Shown: piece by piece, positions 52,625-61,363 of the stretch
Position numbering within the stretch: position 1 is the first letter of the stretch
Layout of the letters: every line of letters starts with the position of its first letter
Assembly: GCF_002155145.1 (NCBI RefSeq)
Contig: NZ_CP021323.1
Coordinates: forward strand, 2,728,001-2,792,000
DNA: 64,000 nucleotides
Source of the DNA: Kushneria konosiri
Lineage (GTDB): Bacteria; Pseudomonadota; Gammaproteobacteria; Pseudomonadales; Halomonadaceae
Direction: 5' to 3'
Made by a program: the position numbers and the translations under genes
The notes under the pieces: model-generated
What the model saw: only the letters and a program-made list of their open reading frames with translations
Databases searched by the model: none
What the model was told of the DNA's origin: nothing

Positions 52625-52653
52625 TTGACGCTTTTCAGTACAATCAGTAAGAT
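52625..52653 (+). promoter_or_regulatory. Stable-RNA promoter for the tRNA pair
   Basis: TTGACG (52625-52630), 17-base spacer, TAAGAT (52648-52653), followed by a GC-rich discriminator (ACGCCCC), as in stringently controlled stable-RNA promoters. It begins six bases after the gltX stop and lies 45 bases before tRNA-Ala. Confidence 0.75.
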
Positions 52654-52697
52654 ACGCCCCGTTCCTGACCGCAGTTATTGGCACAGGTCGGGGCAGT

Positions 52698-52773
52698 GGG
52701 GCCTTAGCTCAGCTGGGAGAGCGCGACACTGGCAGTGTCGAGGTCAGCGGTTCGATCCCGCTAGGCTCCACCA
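52698..52773 (+). tRNA. tRNA-Ala(GGC)
   Basis: 76 bases including encoded CCA. Acceptor GGGGCCT pairs with AGGCTCC and contains the G3:U70 pair that identifies alanine tRNA. Anticodon stem CGACA/TGTCG encloses CTGGCAG, anticodon GGC. T arm GCGGTTCGATCCCGC. Confidence 0.97.
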
Positions 52774-52781
52774 CCTTTTGC

Positions 52782-52857
52782 GTCCCATTCGTCTAGTGGT
52801 CTAGGACACCGCCCTTTCACGGCGGTAACAGGGGTTCGAACCCCCTATGGGACGCCA
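52782..52857 (+). tRNA. tRNA-Glu(TTC)
   Basis: 76 bases with encoded CCA, eight bases after tRNA-Ala. Acceptor GTCCCAT/ATGGGAC, anticodon stem CCGCC/GGCGG enclosing CTTTCAC, anticodon TTC, T arm AGGGGTTCGAACCCCCT. Shares the promoter at 52625. Confidence 0.97.
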
Positions 52858-53275
52858 CTTCCTTCCTGATTTATTCCAATTGTGCATTGCGCAAAATCTG
52901 CGCACATCATTTCCCGATGCGACGCAAATTTTTATGCGTTCGGGGCTTGACACCTTTCCAAATTGTCCACCGGTTCCGGCTTTCGCTGATCTGCTGTCAA
53001 GGTAGTGTCAAAAGCGAAGGCTATCTCATTGTTTTTATAAAAATCTCTTTATATTCAGTTACTTGCGACTGGTTAAAAAATGCCCAATCTGTCTGGAGTG
53101 CCCAGAATATGGCGATTTTGAGACCTTCTTCATACGTTATAAACAGGCTTATCCACAGTTTGTGTGGACAATAAAAATCCGGGCGTAATGTGATGAGATC
53201 AGGGGGGGTTGTCAAGCAATAAAAAGCATTAGAGGAACAGGTGAAAACGGTTCAACCCATGCTTTTGACAGATAT
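52858..53275. other. AT-rich gene-free region with paired DnaA boxes
   Basis: 418 bases between tRNA-Glu and the gltA terminator. The part from 53010 to 53180 is strongly AT-rich. It contains a perfect DnaA box TTATCCACA (53149-53157) and a near-perfect one in inverse orientation, TGTGGACAA (53163-53171), five bases apart. A 95-codon plus-strand frame here (52887-53174) shows no protein features and no ribosome site and is not called. Confidence 0.5.
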
Positions 53276-53304
53276 AAAAAAGGCCGCCTTCGGCAGCCTT
53301 TTCA
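53276..53304 (-). terminator. Rho-independent terminator of gltA
   Basis: On the minus strand AAGGCTGCC, a GAA loop region, GGCGGCCTT, followed by a run of six T. It starts 17 bases after the gltA stop. Confidence 0.88.
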
Positions 53305-53320
53305 GTAAGCGGTTGTCAGG

Positions 53321-54610
53321 TTACGACTGCCCGGGATAATCCCTTTGCGTATACCCCTTGTAGAGCTGTCTCGGGCGGCCGATACGACTGCCATTGGTAA
53401 TCATCTCGTTCCAGTGCGAGATCCAGCCTGTGGTGCGTGCTACTGCAAAGATGACGGTGAACATGTTTTTTGGAATACCCAGTGCGCGAAGGATGATGCC
53501 CGAATAGAAATCGACGTTGGGGTAGAGCTTGCGCTCAATGAAGTAGTCATCTTCCAGTGCGATCTGTTCGAGGCGCTTGGCGATTTTGAGCTGCGGGTCG
53601 TCTCCCATGCCCAGCTCTTCAAGCACTTCGTCGCAGGTTTCCTTCATGACCTTGGCGCGCGGGTCGAAGTTTCGATACACCCGATGGCCAAAGCCCATAA
53701 GACGGAAGGCGTCCTGTTTGTCCTTGGCGCGGTCAACAAAGCGTTGAATGTTTTCTTCGGATTCGTCACCGATTTCGGCAAGCATGTTGAGAACAGCTTC
53801 GTTGGCACCGCCATGAGCCGGACCCCACAGTGCTGCAATGCCGGCACTGATACAGGCAAACGGATTGGCGCCGGTAGAGCCTGCCAGTCGAACCGTGGAG
53901 GTCGAGGCATTTTGTTCGTGGTCGGCATGAAGCATGAAGATCCGGTCCATGGCCTTGGCGGCAACCGGATTGATTTCATACGGCTCGCAGGGATTGCTGA
54001 ACATCATGTAGAGGAAGTTTTCAGCGTAATTCAGGTCGTTGCGAGGATAGACGAAAGGTTGACCAACATTGTACTTGTAGCACATGGCCGCAAGTGTCGG
54101 CATCTTGGCAATCAGGCGAATGGCAGAAACCTGCCGATCATGTTCCTGAGTAATGTCCAGGTTGTCATGATAAAAGGCTGAAAGGGCACCGGCGACACCG
54201 CACAGCACGGCCATCGGGTGCGCATCGCGGCGAAAGCCCTTGAAGAAATTGACAATTTGCTCGTGCACCATGGTATGGCGCGATACGCTGCTGCGAAATG
54301 CCTCATAGGCATCCTGGTCGGGAATTTCCCCGTTGAGCAGTAGATAACTCAGCTCGGTGTGGTTGGAGTGTGTAGCAAGTTGTTCGATAGGGTAGCCGCG
54401 GTGCAGCAAAATGCTGTTGGCGCCATCGATATAAGTGATTTCCGATTCACAAGATGCGGTAGACACAAATCCCGGATCGTAGGTGAAATAACCGTGATCT
54501 ATCAGGCCGCGAACATCGATCACATCGGGGCCCGTGGTGCCCGAATAGATAGGCAGCTCGACGGGAGCATCCAGACCGTCGATGGTCAATTGTGCCTTTC
54601 TGTCAGCCAT
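53321..54610 (-). CDS. gltA: Citrate synthase
   Basis: A 429-residue type II (hexameric, NADH-sensitive family) citrate synthase. Active-site His and Asp are in [17 protein letters not shown] and [20 protein letters not shown]; another His is in [19 protein letters not shown]. It condenses acetyl-CoA with oxaloacetate. ATG 54610 follows GAGGAGGCCTC; the frame upstream to 54709 is not used. Divergent from sdhCDAB, as in E. coli. Promoter proposed at 54675-54703. Confidence 0.97.
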   Translation of the reverse strand: MADRKAQLTIDGLDAPVELPIYSGTTGPDVIDVRGLIDHGYFTYDPGFVSTASCESEITYIDGANSILLHRGYPIEQLATHSNHTELSYLLLNGEIPDQDAYEAFRSSVSRHTMVHEQIVNFFKGFRRDAHPMAVLCGVAGALSAFYHDNLDITQEHDRQVSAIRLIAKMPTLAAMCYKYNVGQPFVYPRNDLNYAENFLYMMFSNPCEPYEINPVAAKAMDRIFMLHADHEQNASTSTVRLAGSTGANPFACISAGIAALWGPAHGGANEAVLNMLAEIGDESEENIQRFVDRAKDKQDAFRLMGFGHRVYRNFDPRAKVMKETCDEVLEELGMGDDPQLKIAKRLEQIALEDDYFIERKLYPNVDFYSGIILRALGIPKNMFTVIFAVARTTGWISHWNEMITNGSRIGRPRQLYKGYTQRDYPGQS

Positions 54611-54674
54611 GAGGCCTCCTCGAATTATATAAAATACTGTTTTATCAGATATGTCCGCCAAATCGTTGGGGCCC

Positions 54675-54703
54675 ACTATTGAGCGGGTGCGACAGTTTGT
54701 CAA
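54675..54703 (-). promoter_or_regulatory. Probable sigma70 promoter of gltA
   Basis: On the minus strand TTGACA (plus 54698-54703), 17-base spacer, AATAGT (plus 54675-54680). Transcription would begin near 54668, leaving a leader of about 58 bases. A 20-base palindrome lies just upstream at 54711-54730. Confidence 0.6.
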
Positions 54704-54710
54704 TTCCACG

Positions 54711-54730
54711 CATGCCCGGGCCCGGGCATG
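54711..54730. repeat. Perfect 20-base palindrome between gltA and sdhC
   Basis: CATGCCCGGGCCCGGGCATG is its own reverse complement. It begins seven bases upstream of the gltA -35 element and could be an operator or a cruciform-forming element. Confidence 0.7.
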
Positions 54731-54849
54731 GTGTCTTCATTCCATGAGCACGCCACAAAAAGCTTTTTTTAATGTCTTCAAGGCAAGACTGTAGCCTGTT
54801 TTGCCCTGGTGTTTGAGCTTTCAATGCGTTTACAAAAATGTGCGTCAAT

Positions 54850-54878
54850 TTGTCATCCGAACGTCGGGGACATATAAT
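54850..54878 (+). promoter_or_regulatory. Sigma70 promoter of the sdh operon
   Basis: TTGTCA (54850-54855), exactly 17 bases, TATAAT (54873-54878). One mismatch to consensus in total. Transcription would start near 54885, giving a leader of about 110 bases before sdhC. Confidence 0.75.
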
Positions 54879-54995
54879 TAATGGCCGCGCGACGGGCGAT
54901 TCATCGCCTGTCCAGGCGACCTGACCTGATAATGATTGAATCCTACCAAAAACTGCCCGTGGTCTATTTCATGCGGGCCGGGAGAGAAAAGCGCC

Positions 54996-55394
54996 GTGAA
55001 GAGTCAACGACCCTTGTCGACTGCCAAGCGTCCGGTGAATCTGGACCTTTCAAGTATCCAGTTTCCCCTGCCTGCACTTGTATCCATTTCACATAGAGTG
55101 TCAGGCATATTGTTGTTTATCGGTCTGATCTTCCTGATGTGGGCCTTCCAGGTTTCCCTGTCCTCACCCGCCGGATTCGATACCGTCCGCGAAGCAATGG
55201 CTCATGGTTTCTTCGCCAAGCTGGTGCTGTGGGGGCTGCTATCTGCTCTTGGTTTTCACCTTGTCGCAGGGGTGCGCCATCTCGTGATGGACATGGGGCA
55301 TGGCGAAACACTGGAAGGTGGCCAGCGTGGCTCTCAGCTGACCATCATTATCAGTGCATTACTCGTTATTATGGCAGGAGTCTGGGTATGGTAA
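54996..55394 (+). CDS. sdhC: Succinate dehydrogenase cytochrome b556 subunit SdhC
   Basis: A 132-residue membrane anchor of complex II with three helices. It matches E. coli SdhC: RPVNLDLSSIQFPLPALVSI, SHRVSGILLFIGLIFLMW, and FHLVAGVRHLVMDMGHGE with the heme-b His. Start is GTG 54996, preceded by GGGAGAGAAAAG; the frame upstream has no similarity. Overlaps sdhD by seven bases. Confidence 0.95.
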   Translation: MKSQRPLSTAKRPVNLDLSSIQFPLPALVSISHRVSGILLFIGLIFLMWAFQVSLSSPAGFDTVREAMAHGFFAKLVLWGLLSALGFHLVAGVRHLVMDMGHGETLEGGQRGSQLTIIISALLVIMAGVWVW

Positions 55395-55735
55395 TCAATA
55401 TTTTGAATCCGGGACGCAACGGGGTAGCCGACTGGATGATTCAGCGTGCGTCTGCCGTGATTCTGGGGCTTTATACCCTCTTTATGGTGGCGTACCTGCT
55501 GTTTACTCCTGACCTGGACTATGCCGCCTGGTCAGGGCTTTTCAGCCATCTCTGGATGAAGGTGTTCACGCTGCTGGCACTTCTTTCCGTTGCTGCACAT
55601 GCCTGGGTAGGCCTGTGGATCGTGGCAACCGACTACATCAAGCCCGCCGCCATCCGGTTCGGCGCGCTGCTATTCGTCATCCTGGCCCTGTTTGTGTTTG
55701 TGGTCTGGGGTGTGCAGGTTCTCTGGGGAGTTTGA
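55388..55735 (+). CDS. sdhD: Succinate dehydrogenase membrane anchor subunit SdhD
   Basis: A 115-residue three-helix anchor, same length as E. coli Sdh[40 protein letters not shown] with the quinone/heme-region His and [11 protein letters not shown] are diagnostic. ATG 55388 lies inside the sdhC end. Its stop is one base before the sdhA ATG. Confidence 0.95.
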   Translation: MVINILNPGRNGVADWMIQRASAVILGLYTLFMVAYLLFTPDLDYAAWSGLFSHLWMKVFTLLALLSVAAHAWVGLWIVATDYIKPAAIRFGALLFVILALFVFVVWGVQVLWGV

Positions 55736-55736
55736 C

Positions 55737-57509
55737 ATGACACAGTTACGTACCCTGACCTTTGATGCCATCATTATCGGTGGCGGTGGTTCCGGTCTGC
55801 GCGCGGCACTTCAGCTGGCGCAATCAGGCAAGCAGACGGCAGTACTGTCAAAGGTCTTTCCCACGCGCTCCCACACTGTCTCCGCTCAGGGCGGTATCAC
55901 CTGTGCCATCGGTAGTGCCGATCCGAATGACGACTGGCGCTGGCACATGTATGACACCGTCAAGGGCTCTGATTATATCGGAGACCAGGACGCCATCGAG
56001 TACATGTGTAACGAAGGTCCCAAGGCGGTTTTCGAGCTCGAACACATGGGGCTGCCGTTTTCCCGTTTTGACAATGGCCGCATTTACCAGCGTCCGTTTG
56101 GCGGCCAGTCCAAGGACTATGGCAAGGGTGGCCAGGCCGCGAGAACCTGCGCAGCTGCAGACCGTACCGGCCATGCGCTGCTGCACACCCTTTATCAGAA
56201 TAACCTGAAGAACAATACGGTTTTCCTCAACGAGTGGTATGCCGTTGATCTGGTGCGTAACGCCAACAACGATGTAGTGGGCGTCATTGCCATCTGCATG
56301 GAGACCGGCGAAACCGTCATGATCAAGGCCAAGGCTACCGTTCTGGCCACAGGTGGTGCGGGTCGTATCTATGCTTCTACCACCAATGCCCTGATCAACA
56401 CCGGTGATGGTATCGGCATGGCCCTGCGAGCAGGCTTCCCGGTACAGGACATCGAAATGTGGCAGTTCCATCCGACCGGCATCTATGGCGCCGGGACACT
56501 GGTCACGGAGGGCTGTCGCGGGGAAGGTGGCTACCTGATCAACAAGGATGGCGAGCGCTTCATGGAGCGTTACGCACCCAATGCCAAGGACCTGGCCGGC
56601 CGTGACGTCGTTGCCCGTTCGATGGTACTTGAGGTACTTGAAGGCCGCGGCTGCGGTGAAAATGGCGATCACGTCATGCTCAAGCTGGATCATCTGGGTG
56701 AAGACGTGCTGATGAAACGCCTGCCCGGCATCGTGGAGCTTTCTCGTACCTTTGCACACGTGGATCCGGTCAAGGAACCGATTCCGGTTGTGCCGACCTG
56801 TCACTACATGATGGGCGGTATTCCGACCAACGTGCATGGTCAGGCGCTGACGGTTGACGCCGATGGCAATGACAAGGTCATCAACGGCCTGTTTGCCTGT
56901 GGTGAAGTGGCCTGTGTGTCCGTTCACGGCAGTAACCGCCTTGGCGGCAACTCGCTGCTGGATCTGGTGGTCTTCGGTCGCGCTGCCGGCATGCATATTG
57001 AAGAGACCCTGAATCAGGGTATCGAATATATGGAAGCTTCGCAGTCGGACATCGATGGTGCGATGGCGCGTCTGAACCGCTGGAACGAGTCGGGCAGTGG
57101 AGAAACTGTTCCCGAGCTCAAGCGGGACCTGCAGACCATCATGCAGAACAACTTTGGTGTTTTCCGCAAGGAAGACAACATGCAGGAAGGCGTGAAAAAG
57201 CTCGAAGAGCTGCGTGAGCGTATTGCCAATGCCTGGCTGCCTGACAAGTCGGACATGTTCAATACCGCGCGTATCGAGGCTCTCGAACTGGATAACCTGA
57301 TGGAAGTTGCCGAGGGGACCGCCATCGCGGCCCTTGAGCGACGCGAAAGTCGTGGTGCTCACTCTCGTGAGGACTACCCCGATCGTGACGATGAAAACTG
57401 GCTGAAACACTCGATCTATCATCCGGCGGAAAAAACGCTGAGCAAGCGTGATGTCAACTTCTCTCCGAAGACCGTCGATACGTTCCAGCCTAAAATTCGT
57501 ACTTATTGA
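55737..57509 (+). CDS. sdhA: Succinate dehydrogenase flavoprotein subunit SdhA
   Basis: A 590-residue FAD subunit oxidising succinate to fumarate. Dinucleotide motif [17 protein letters not shown], the covalent-FAD His in [11 protein letters not shown], active-site [20 protein letters not shown], and [11 protein letters not shown]-terminal [13 protein letters not shown] 55737 follows GGGGAG; it starts one base after the sdhD stop. Confidence 0.97.
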   Translation: MTQLRTLTFDAIIIGGGGSGLRAALQLAQSGKQTAVLSKVFPTRSHTVSAQGGITCAIGSADPNDDWRWHMYDTVKGSDYIGDQDAIEYMCNEGPKAVFELEHMGLPFSRFDNGRIYQRPFGGQSKDYGKGGQAARTCAAADRTGHALLHTLYQNNLKNNTVFLNEWYAVDLVRNANNDVVGVIAICMETGETVMIKAKATVLATGGAGRIYASTTNALINTGDGIGMALRAGFPVQDIEMWQFHPTGIYGAGTLVTEGCRGEGGYLINKDGERFMERYAPNAKDLAGRDVVARSMVLEVLEGRGCGENGDHVMLKLDHLGEDVLMKRLPGIVELSRTFAHVDPVKEPIPVVPTCHYMMGGIPTNVHGQALTVDADGNDKVINGLFACGEVACVSVHGSNRLGGNSLLDLVVFGRAAGMHIEETLNQGIEYMEASQSDIDGAMARLNRWNESGSGETVPELKRDLQTIMQNNFGVFRKEDNMQEGVKKLEELRERIANAWLPDKSDMFNTARIEALELDNLMEVAEGTAIAALERRESRGAHSREDYPDRDDENWLKHSIYHPAEKTLSKRDVNFSPKTVDTFQPKIRTY

Positions 57510-57525
57510 TGAGGGGATGACCCAT

Positions 57526-58236
57526 ATGTCGACATTACAGGTCTCCGTTTACCGCTATAACCCTGAAAGCGACGATGCGCCCTGGATGCAGGATTTCCAG
57601 ATCGATACCCAGGGCCGTGATCTGATGGTGCTCAACGTACTTCAGATGATCAAGGAACAGGACAGTTCGCTGGTGTATCGCGCCAGCTGCCGCGAAGGCG
57701 TCTGTGGTTCCGATGGCATGAACATGAACGGCAAGAACGGCCTCTCCTGTGTGACGCCGCTGTCCGAAGTGGTCAAGAACAATCGACTGGTACTGCGCCC
57801 CTTGCCGGGTCTGCCTGTTATCCGCGATCTGATCATCGACATGTCGCTCTTTTACAAGCAGTACGAGCGCATTCAGCCCTATCTGCAAAACGATGAGCGC
57901 CCGCCGTCCATCGAGCGTCTGCAGTCGCCGGAAGATCGTGACAAGCTTGACGGGCTTTACGAGTGCATCCTGTGTGCCTGCTGTTCGACGTCCTGTCCGT
58001 CGTTCTGGTGGAATCCGGACAAGTTCGTGGGTCCGGCCGGACTGTTGCAGGCCTATCGCTTTCTGGCCGACTCACGTGATACGCACACGCAGGAGCGCCT
58101 GTCGGAACTCGACGATCCGTTCAGTGTCTTCCGCTGCCGCGGCATCATGAATTGCGTCAATGTCTGCCCTAAAGGACTCAATCCTACCAGGGCCATTGGC
58201 AAGATTCGCGAAATGCTGGTGCGTAATGCCGCGTGA
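57526..58236 (+). CDS. sdhB: Succinate dehydrogenase iron-sulfur subunit SdhB
   Basis: A 236-residue subunit with [2Fe-2S] Cys in SCREGVCGSDGMNMNG and the later C of LSCVTPL, and [4Fe-4S]/[3Fe-4S] Cys in CILCACCSTSCPSFW and CVNVCPKGLNP. Electrons pass from SdhA to quinone. ATG 57526 has GAGGGG eight bases upstream; ATG 57517 is less well spaced. Sixteen bases after sdhA. Confidence 0.97.
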   Translation: MSTLQVSVYRYNPESDDAPWMQDFQIDTQGRDLMVLNVLQMIKEQDSSLVYRASCREGVCGSDGMNMNGKNGLSCVTPLSEVVKNNRLVLRPLPGLPVIRDLIIDMSLFYKQYERIQPYLQNDERPPSIERLQSPEDRDKLDGLYECILCACCSTSCPSFWWNPDKFVGPAGLLQAYRFLADSRDTHTQERLSELDDPFSVFRCRGIMNCVNVCPKGLNPTRAIGKIREMLVRNAA

Positions 58237-58288
58237 TGCACGGTTTTTGCTTAATATGACAGGCCTTGCTTGTTATCATTGACGTCTG

Positions 58289-58318
58289 CCGTCGCCTTCA
58301 GGGGCGACGGTAGTCTTT
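58289..58318 (+). terminator. Hairpin after sdhB
   Basis: CCGTCGCC (58289-58296), TTCAGG loop, GGCGACGG (58303-58310), then TAGTCTTT. About 50 bases after the sdhB stop; probably a partial terminator between sdh and suc transcripts. Confidence 0.6.
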
Positions 58319-58392
58319 CGAGTCCAGGCATCGACAATGATCCGGCTGATCGGGTCAGCGATGATGCGGCAAGACTCGTAATTTACATCAAG

Positions 58393-58415
58393 GTAATCGC
58401 ACTGACCGCGATTAC
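58393..58415. promoter_or_regulatory. Inverted repeat in the sucA leader
   Basis: GTAATCGC (58393-58400), seven bases, GCGATTAC (58408-58415), ending 32 bases before the sucA ATG. Perfect 8-bp arms: either an operator or a leader hairpin. The AGGGTGA before ATG 58448 is the ribosome site. Confidence 0.5.
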
Positions 58416-58447
58416 TGACCCCACCCCAGACCCAGGGTGATTGAGCG

Positions 58448-61291
58448 ATGCAAGAAGGCATAATGGAATTAATGTGGCGTACCTCGCATATGAGCGGGAG
58501 CAACGCCCATTACGTTGAAGAGCTTTACGAGCAATATCTTTCCGATCCCCAGTCTGTCCCCGATGAGTGGCGACAGTACTTCGACAGCCTCCCCGGCTAT
58601 GATGGTGGCCCCTCCCGGGACGTTCCCCTTGCCCCGATTCGCGATCAGTTCTATCACCTTGCTCGTGAGCGGCGTTCACTGGCACCAGTGGCATCGGGTG
58701 GCGTTGAGAACGAAGAGACCAATCGCAAGCAGGTCCGTGTTCTTCAGCTGATCAACGCCTATCGGTTCCGAGGTCATCAAAAGGCCGATATTGATCCGTT
58801 GGGCCTGCGTGTTGCAGAAACCGTCCCTGACCTCGAACTCTCCTTTCACCAGCTCTCCGATGCCGACATGGATACCGAGTTTCAGACCGGTTCCCTGTTT
58901 ATTGGCAAGGACAGTGCGCCGCTGAAGGAAATCATCCAGGCGCTCGAGCAGACCTATTGTCGCTCGATCGGTTGTGAGTTCATGCACATCGTGAATACCG
59001 AAGAAAAACGCTGGCTTGAACAGCGTTTTGAATCGGTCCGTTCCAGACCCGACTATCCGGCGGACGTGCGCAAGCACGTACTGGAGCGGTTGACGGCGGC
59101 AGAAGGTCTTGAAAACTATCTCGCCAGCCGGTATCCGGGTACCAAGCGCTTTGGTCTGGAAGGTGGCGAAAGCTTTATCCCGATGGTAGATGAGCTGATT
59201 CAGCGCTCGGGCAACTATGGGGTACGCGAAGTCGTTATCGGCATGGCGCACCGCGGTCGTCTCAATCTTCTGGTCAACATTCTCGGCAAGAGTCCGAGTG
59301 AGCTGATCGATGAGTTTGACGGCAAGAAGATGCTCGAACATGGCTCTGGTGATGTGAAATATCACCAGGGGTTCAGTTCCAATGTCATGACACCCGGTGG
59401 TGAAGTGCATCTGGCGCTGGCCTTCAACCCATCACACCTCGAGATCGTGACCCCGGTAGTCGAGGGATCGGTGCGTGCGCGTCAGGACCGTCGTGAAGAC
59501 AGCGAAGGTGATCAGGTATTGCCGCTGGTGGTGCATGGTGATGCGGCTGTTGCCGGTCAGGGCGTCGTCATGGAAACCTTCCAGATGTCGCAGCTGCGCG
59601 GTTACAAGACCGGTGGTACGGTTCACGTTGTCATCAACAACCAGGTCGGTTTCACGACCTCTCGCCGTGATGATGCGCGCTCCACCGAATACTGCACCGA
59701 TATCGCCAAGATGGTTCAGTCGCCGATTTTCCACGTAAACGGTGATGACCCTGATGCGGTGTTGCATGCGACTCAGGTGGCTATCGACTATCGCCAGCAG
59801 TTCAAGAAGGATGTGGTCATCGACCTCATCTGCTATCGCCGTCGTGGTCACAATGAGGCGGATGAGCCTTCCGGCACCCAGCCGCTGATGTATCAAAAGA
59901 TCAAGAGTCATGACAGCTCACGCACGATCTATGCTCGCCGCCTGGTAGAAGAGGGTGTGCTGGATGAGGATGAGATCAAGGCATTGGTCGACGGTTATCG
60001 GGAAGATCTCGATAACGGTAATCACGTTGCCAATGCGCTCGTTCAGGAGCCCAACAGCAATCTCTTTGTTGACTGGACACCTTATCTGGGACATCGCTGG
60101 ACCGGTGAGTCCGATACGTCCTTCGACCTCAAGCGTATGCAGGAACTGGCAACCAAGATGTGTGACATCCCGGATGATGTCGACACTCAGCGTCAGGTGG
60201 CCAAGGTCTATGAAGACCGACGCAAGATGGTCGCTGGTAGCCTCGGCATCAACTGGGGGTTTGCTGAAACCCTGGCCTACGCCACGCTGATCGATCAGGG
60301 GCATCCGATACGTCTGACGGGTCAGGACACCGGGCGAGGCACCTTCTCTCATCGACATGCGGTGGTACATAACCAGAAGGATGGTTCGATATGGACACCG
60401 CTTTGTCATCTCAAGCCCAATCAGCCCAGCTTCACCATTTATGACTCCTTCCTGTCCGAGGAAGGTGCCATGGCTTTTGAATACGGCTATGCCACGACCA
60501 CGCCCAATGCCTTGATTGCCTGGGAGGCACAGTTCGGCGACTTCGCCAATGGTGCTCAGGTAGTGATCGATCAGTTCATCTCATCGGGCGAAACCAAATG
60601 GGGACGTCTGTGTGGTCTGACCCTGCTGTTGCCTCATGGCTATGAAGGTCAGGGTCCGGAGCACTCATCGGCACGTCTTGAGCGTTTTCTGCAGTTGTGC
60701 GCCGAAGAAAACATGCAGGTGTGCGTTCCGACCACGCCGGCACAGATTTTCCATCTGCTGCGCCGGCAGGTCATTCGTGGACTGCGCAAGCCGCTGATCA
60801 TCATGTCCCCCAAGAGTCTTTTGCGTCACAAGGATGCGACTTCCTCTTTGGAGGATCTCTCTGATGGTCGTTTCCAGATGGTCATTCCGGATCAGGGCAA
60901 GCTTGAAGCTGAACAGGTTACACGTGTGATCTTCTGCTCCGGCAAGGTTTACTACGATCTTGCCACCTGGCGGGCGGAAAACGAGCGCTTCGATACTGCC
61001 ATCATTCGTGTCGAGCAACTTTATCCATTCCCTGAAGAGTCGCTTTTTGCTGCCATCGAAAGCTATACCAATCTCGAGCGTGTGGTCTGGTGTCAGGAAG
61101 AGCCCAAGAATCAGGGCGCCTGGTATCAGAGTCAGCATCACATGAGAAAGGTAGCGGATCAGGTGAAATCCGGACTGGGAAGTGAGCTTGGCTTTGCAGG
61201 TCGTGCCGAATCGGCAGCGCCTGCCGCTGGATATATGGCAGTACATAGTGAGCAGCAGCGATCGCTGGTAGACAAGGCGTTCAACGGTTGA
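58448..61291 (+). CDS. sucA: 2-oxoglutarate dehydrogenase E1 component
   Basis: A 947-residue thiamine-diphosphate enzyme decarboxylating 2-oxoglutarate. N-terminal E2-binding motif MSGSNAHYVEELYEQYLSDP, then MAHRGRLNLLVNILGK, FNPSHLEIVTPVVEGSVRAR, GDAAVAGQGVVMETFQMSQL, and the TPP region VVINNQVGFTTSRRDDARST; C-terminal VVWCQEEPKNQGAWYQSQHH. ATG 58448 is followed by in-frame ATGs, but this start matches the length of E. coli SucA. Followed after 72 bases by sucB. Confidence 0.97.
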   Translation: MQEGIMELMWRTSHMSGSNAHYVEELYEQYLSDPQSVPDEWRQYFDSLPGYDGGPSRDVPLAPIRDQFYHLARERRSLAPVASGGVENEETNRKQVRVLQLINAYRFRGHQKADIDPLGLRVAETVPDLELSFHQLSDADMDTEFQTGSLFIGKDSAPLKEIIQALEQTYCRSIGCEFMHIVNTEEKRWLEQRFESVRSRPDYPADVRKHVLERLTAAEGLENYLASRYPGTKRFGLEGGESFIPMVDELIQRSGNYGVREVVIGMAHRGRLNLLVNILGKSPSELIDEFDGKKMLEHGSGDVKYHQGFSSNVMTPGGEVHLALAFNPSHLEIVTPVVEGSVRARQDRREDSEGDQVLPLVVHGDAAVAGQGVVMETFQMSQLRGYKTGGTVHVVINNQVGFTTSRRDDARSTEYCTDIAKMVQSPIFHVNGDDPDAVLHATQVAIDYRQQFKKDVVIDLICYRRRGHNEADEPSGTQPLMYQKIKSHDSSRTIYARRLVEEGVLDEDEIKALVDGYREDLDNGNHVANALVQEPNSNLFVDWTPYLGHRWTGESDTSFDLKRMQELATKMCDIPDDVDTQRQVAKVYEDRRKMVAGSLGINWGFAETLAYATLIDQGHPIRLTGQDTGRGTFSHRHAVVHNQKDGSIWTPLCHLKPNQPSFTIYDSFLSEEGAMAFEYGYATTTPNALIAWEAQFGDFANGAQVVIDQFISSGETKWGRLCGLTLLLPHGYEGQGPEHSSARLERFLQLCAEENMQVCVPTTPAQIFHLLRRQVIRGLRKPLIIMSPKSLLRHKDATSSLEDLSDGRFQMVIPDQGKLEAEQVTRVIFCSGKVYYDLATWRAENERFDTAIIRVEQLYPFPEESLFAAIESYTNLERVVWCQEEPKNQGAWYQSQHHMRKVADQVKSGLGSELGFAGRAESAAPAAGYMAVHSEQQRSLVDKAFNG

Positions 61292-61363
61292 GCGCCTGAA
61301 AGCTCAGGAACATGAGTGCCGCGATTGCCGGCTACCGAGAGAAGAGGATATTAAGGAATAATC

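Noticed and set aside
52887-53174. 95-codon plus-strand frame after tRNA-Glu
   Set aside because: No ribosome site, Cys/Phe/Ile-rich composition typical of AT-rich noncoding DNA, and it covers the DnaA boxes.
52774-53300. Integration site at tRNA-Glu
   Set aside because: The AT-rich flank raised the idea, but no integrase, no repeated tRNA 3' end and no foreign genes follow.
54883-54995. In-frame extension of sdhC upstream of GTG 54996
   Set aside because: Upstream residues have no similarity to SdhC, and the purine-rich ribosome site fits the GTG.
55848-57422. 524-codon minus-strand frame across sdhA
   Set aside because: A shadow of the strongly conserved sdhA; long open antisense frames are expected in GC-rich, codon-biased genes.
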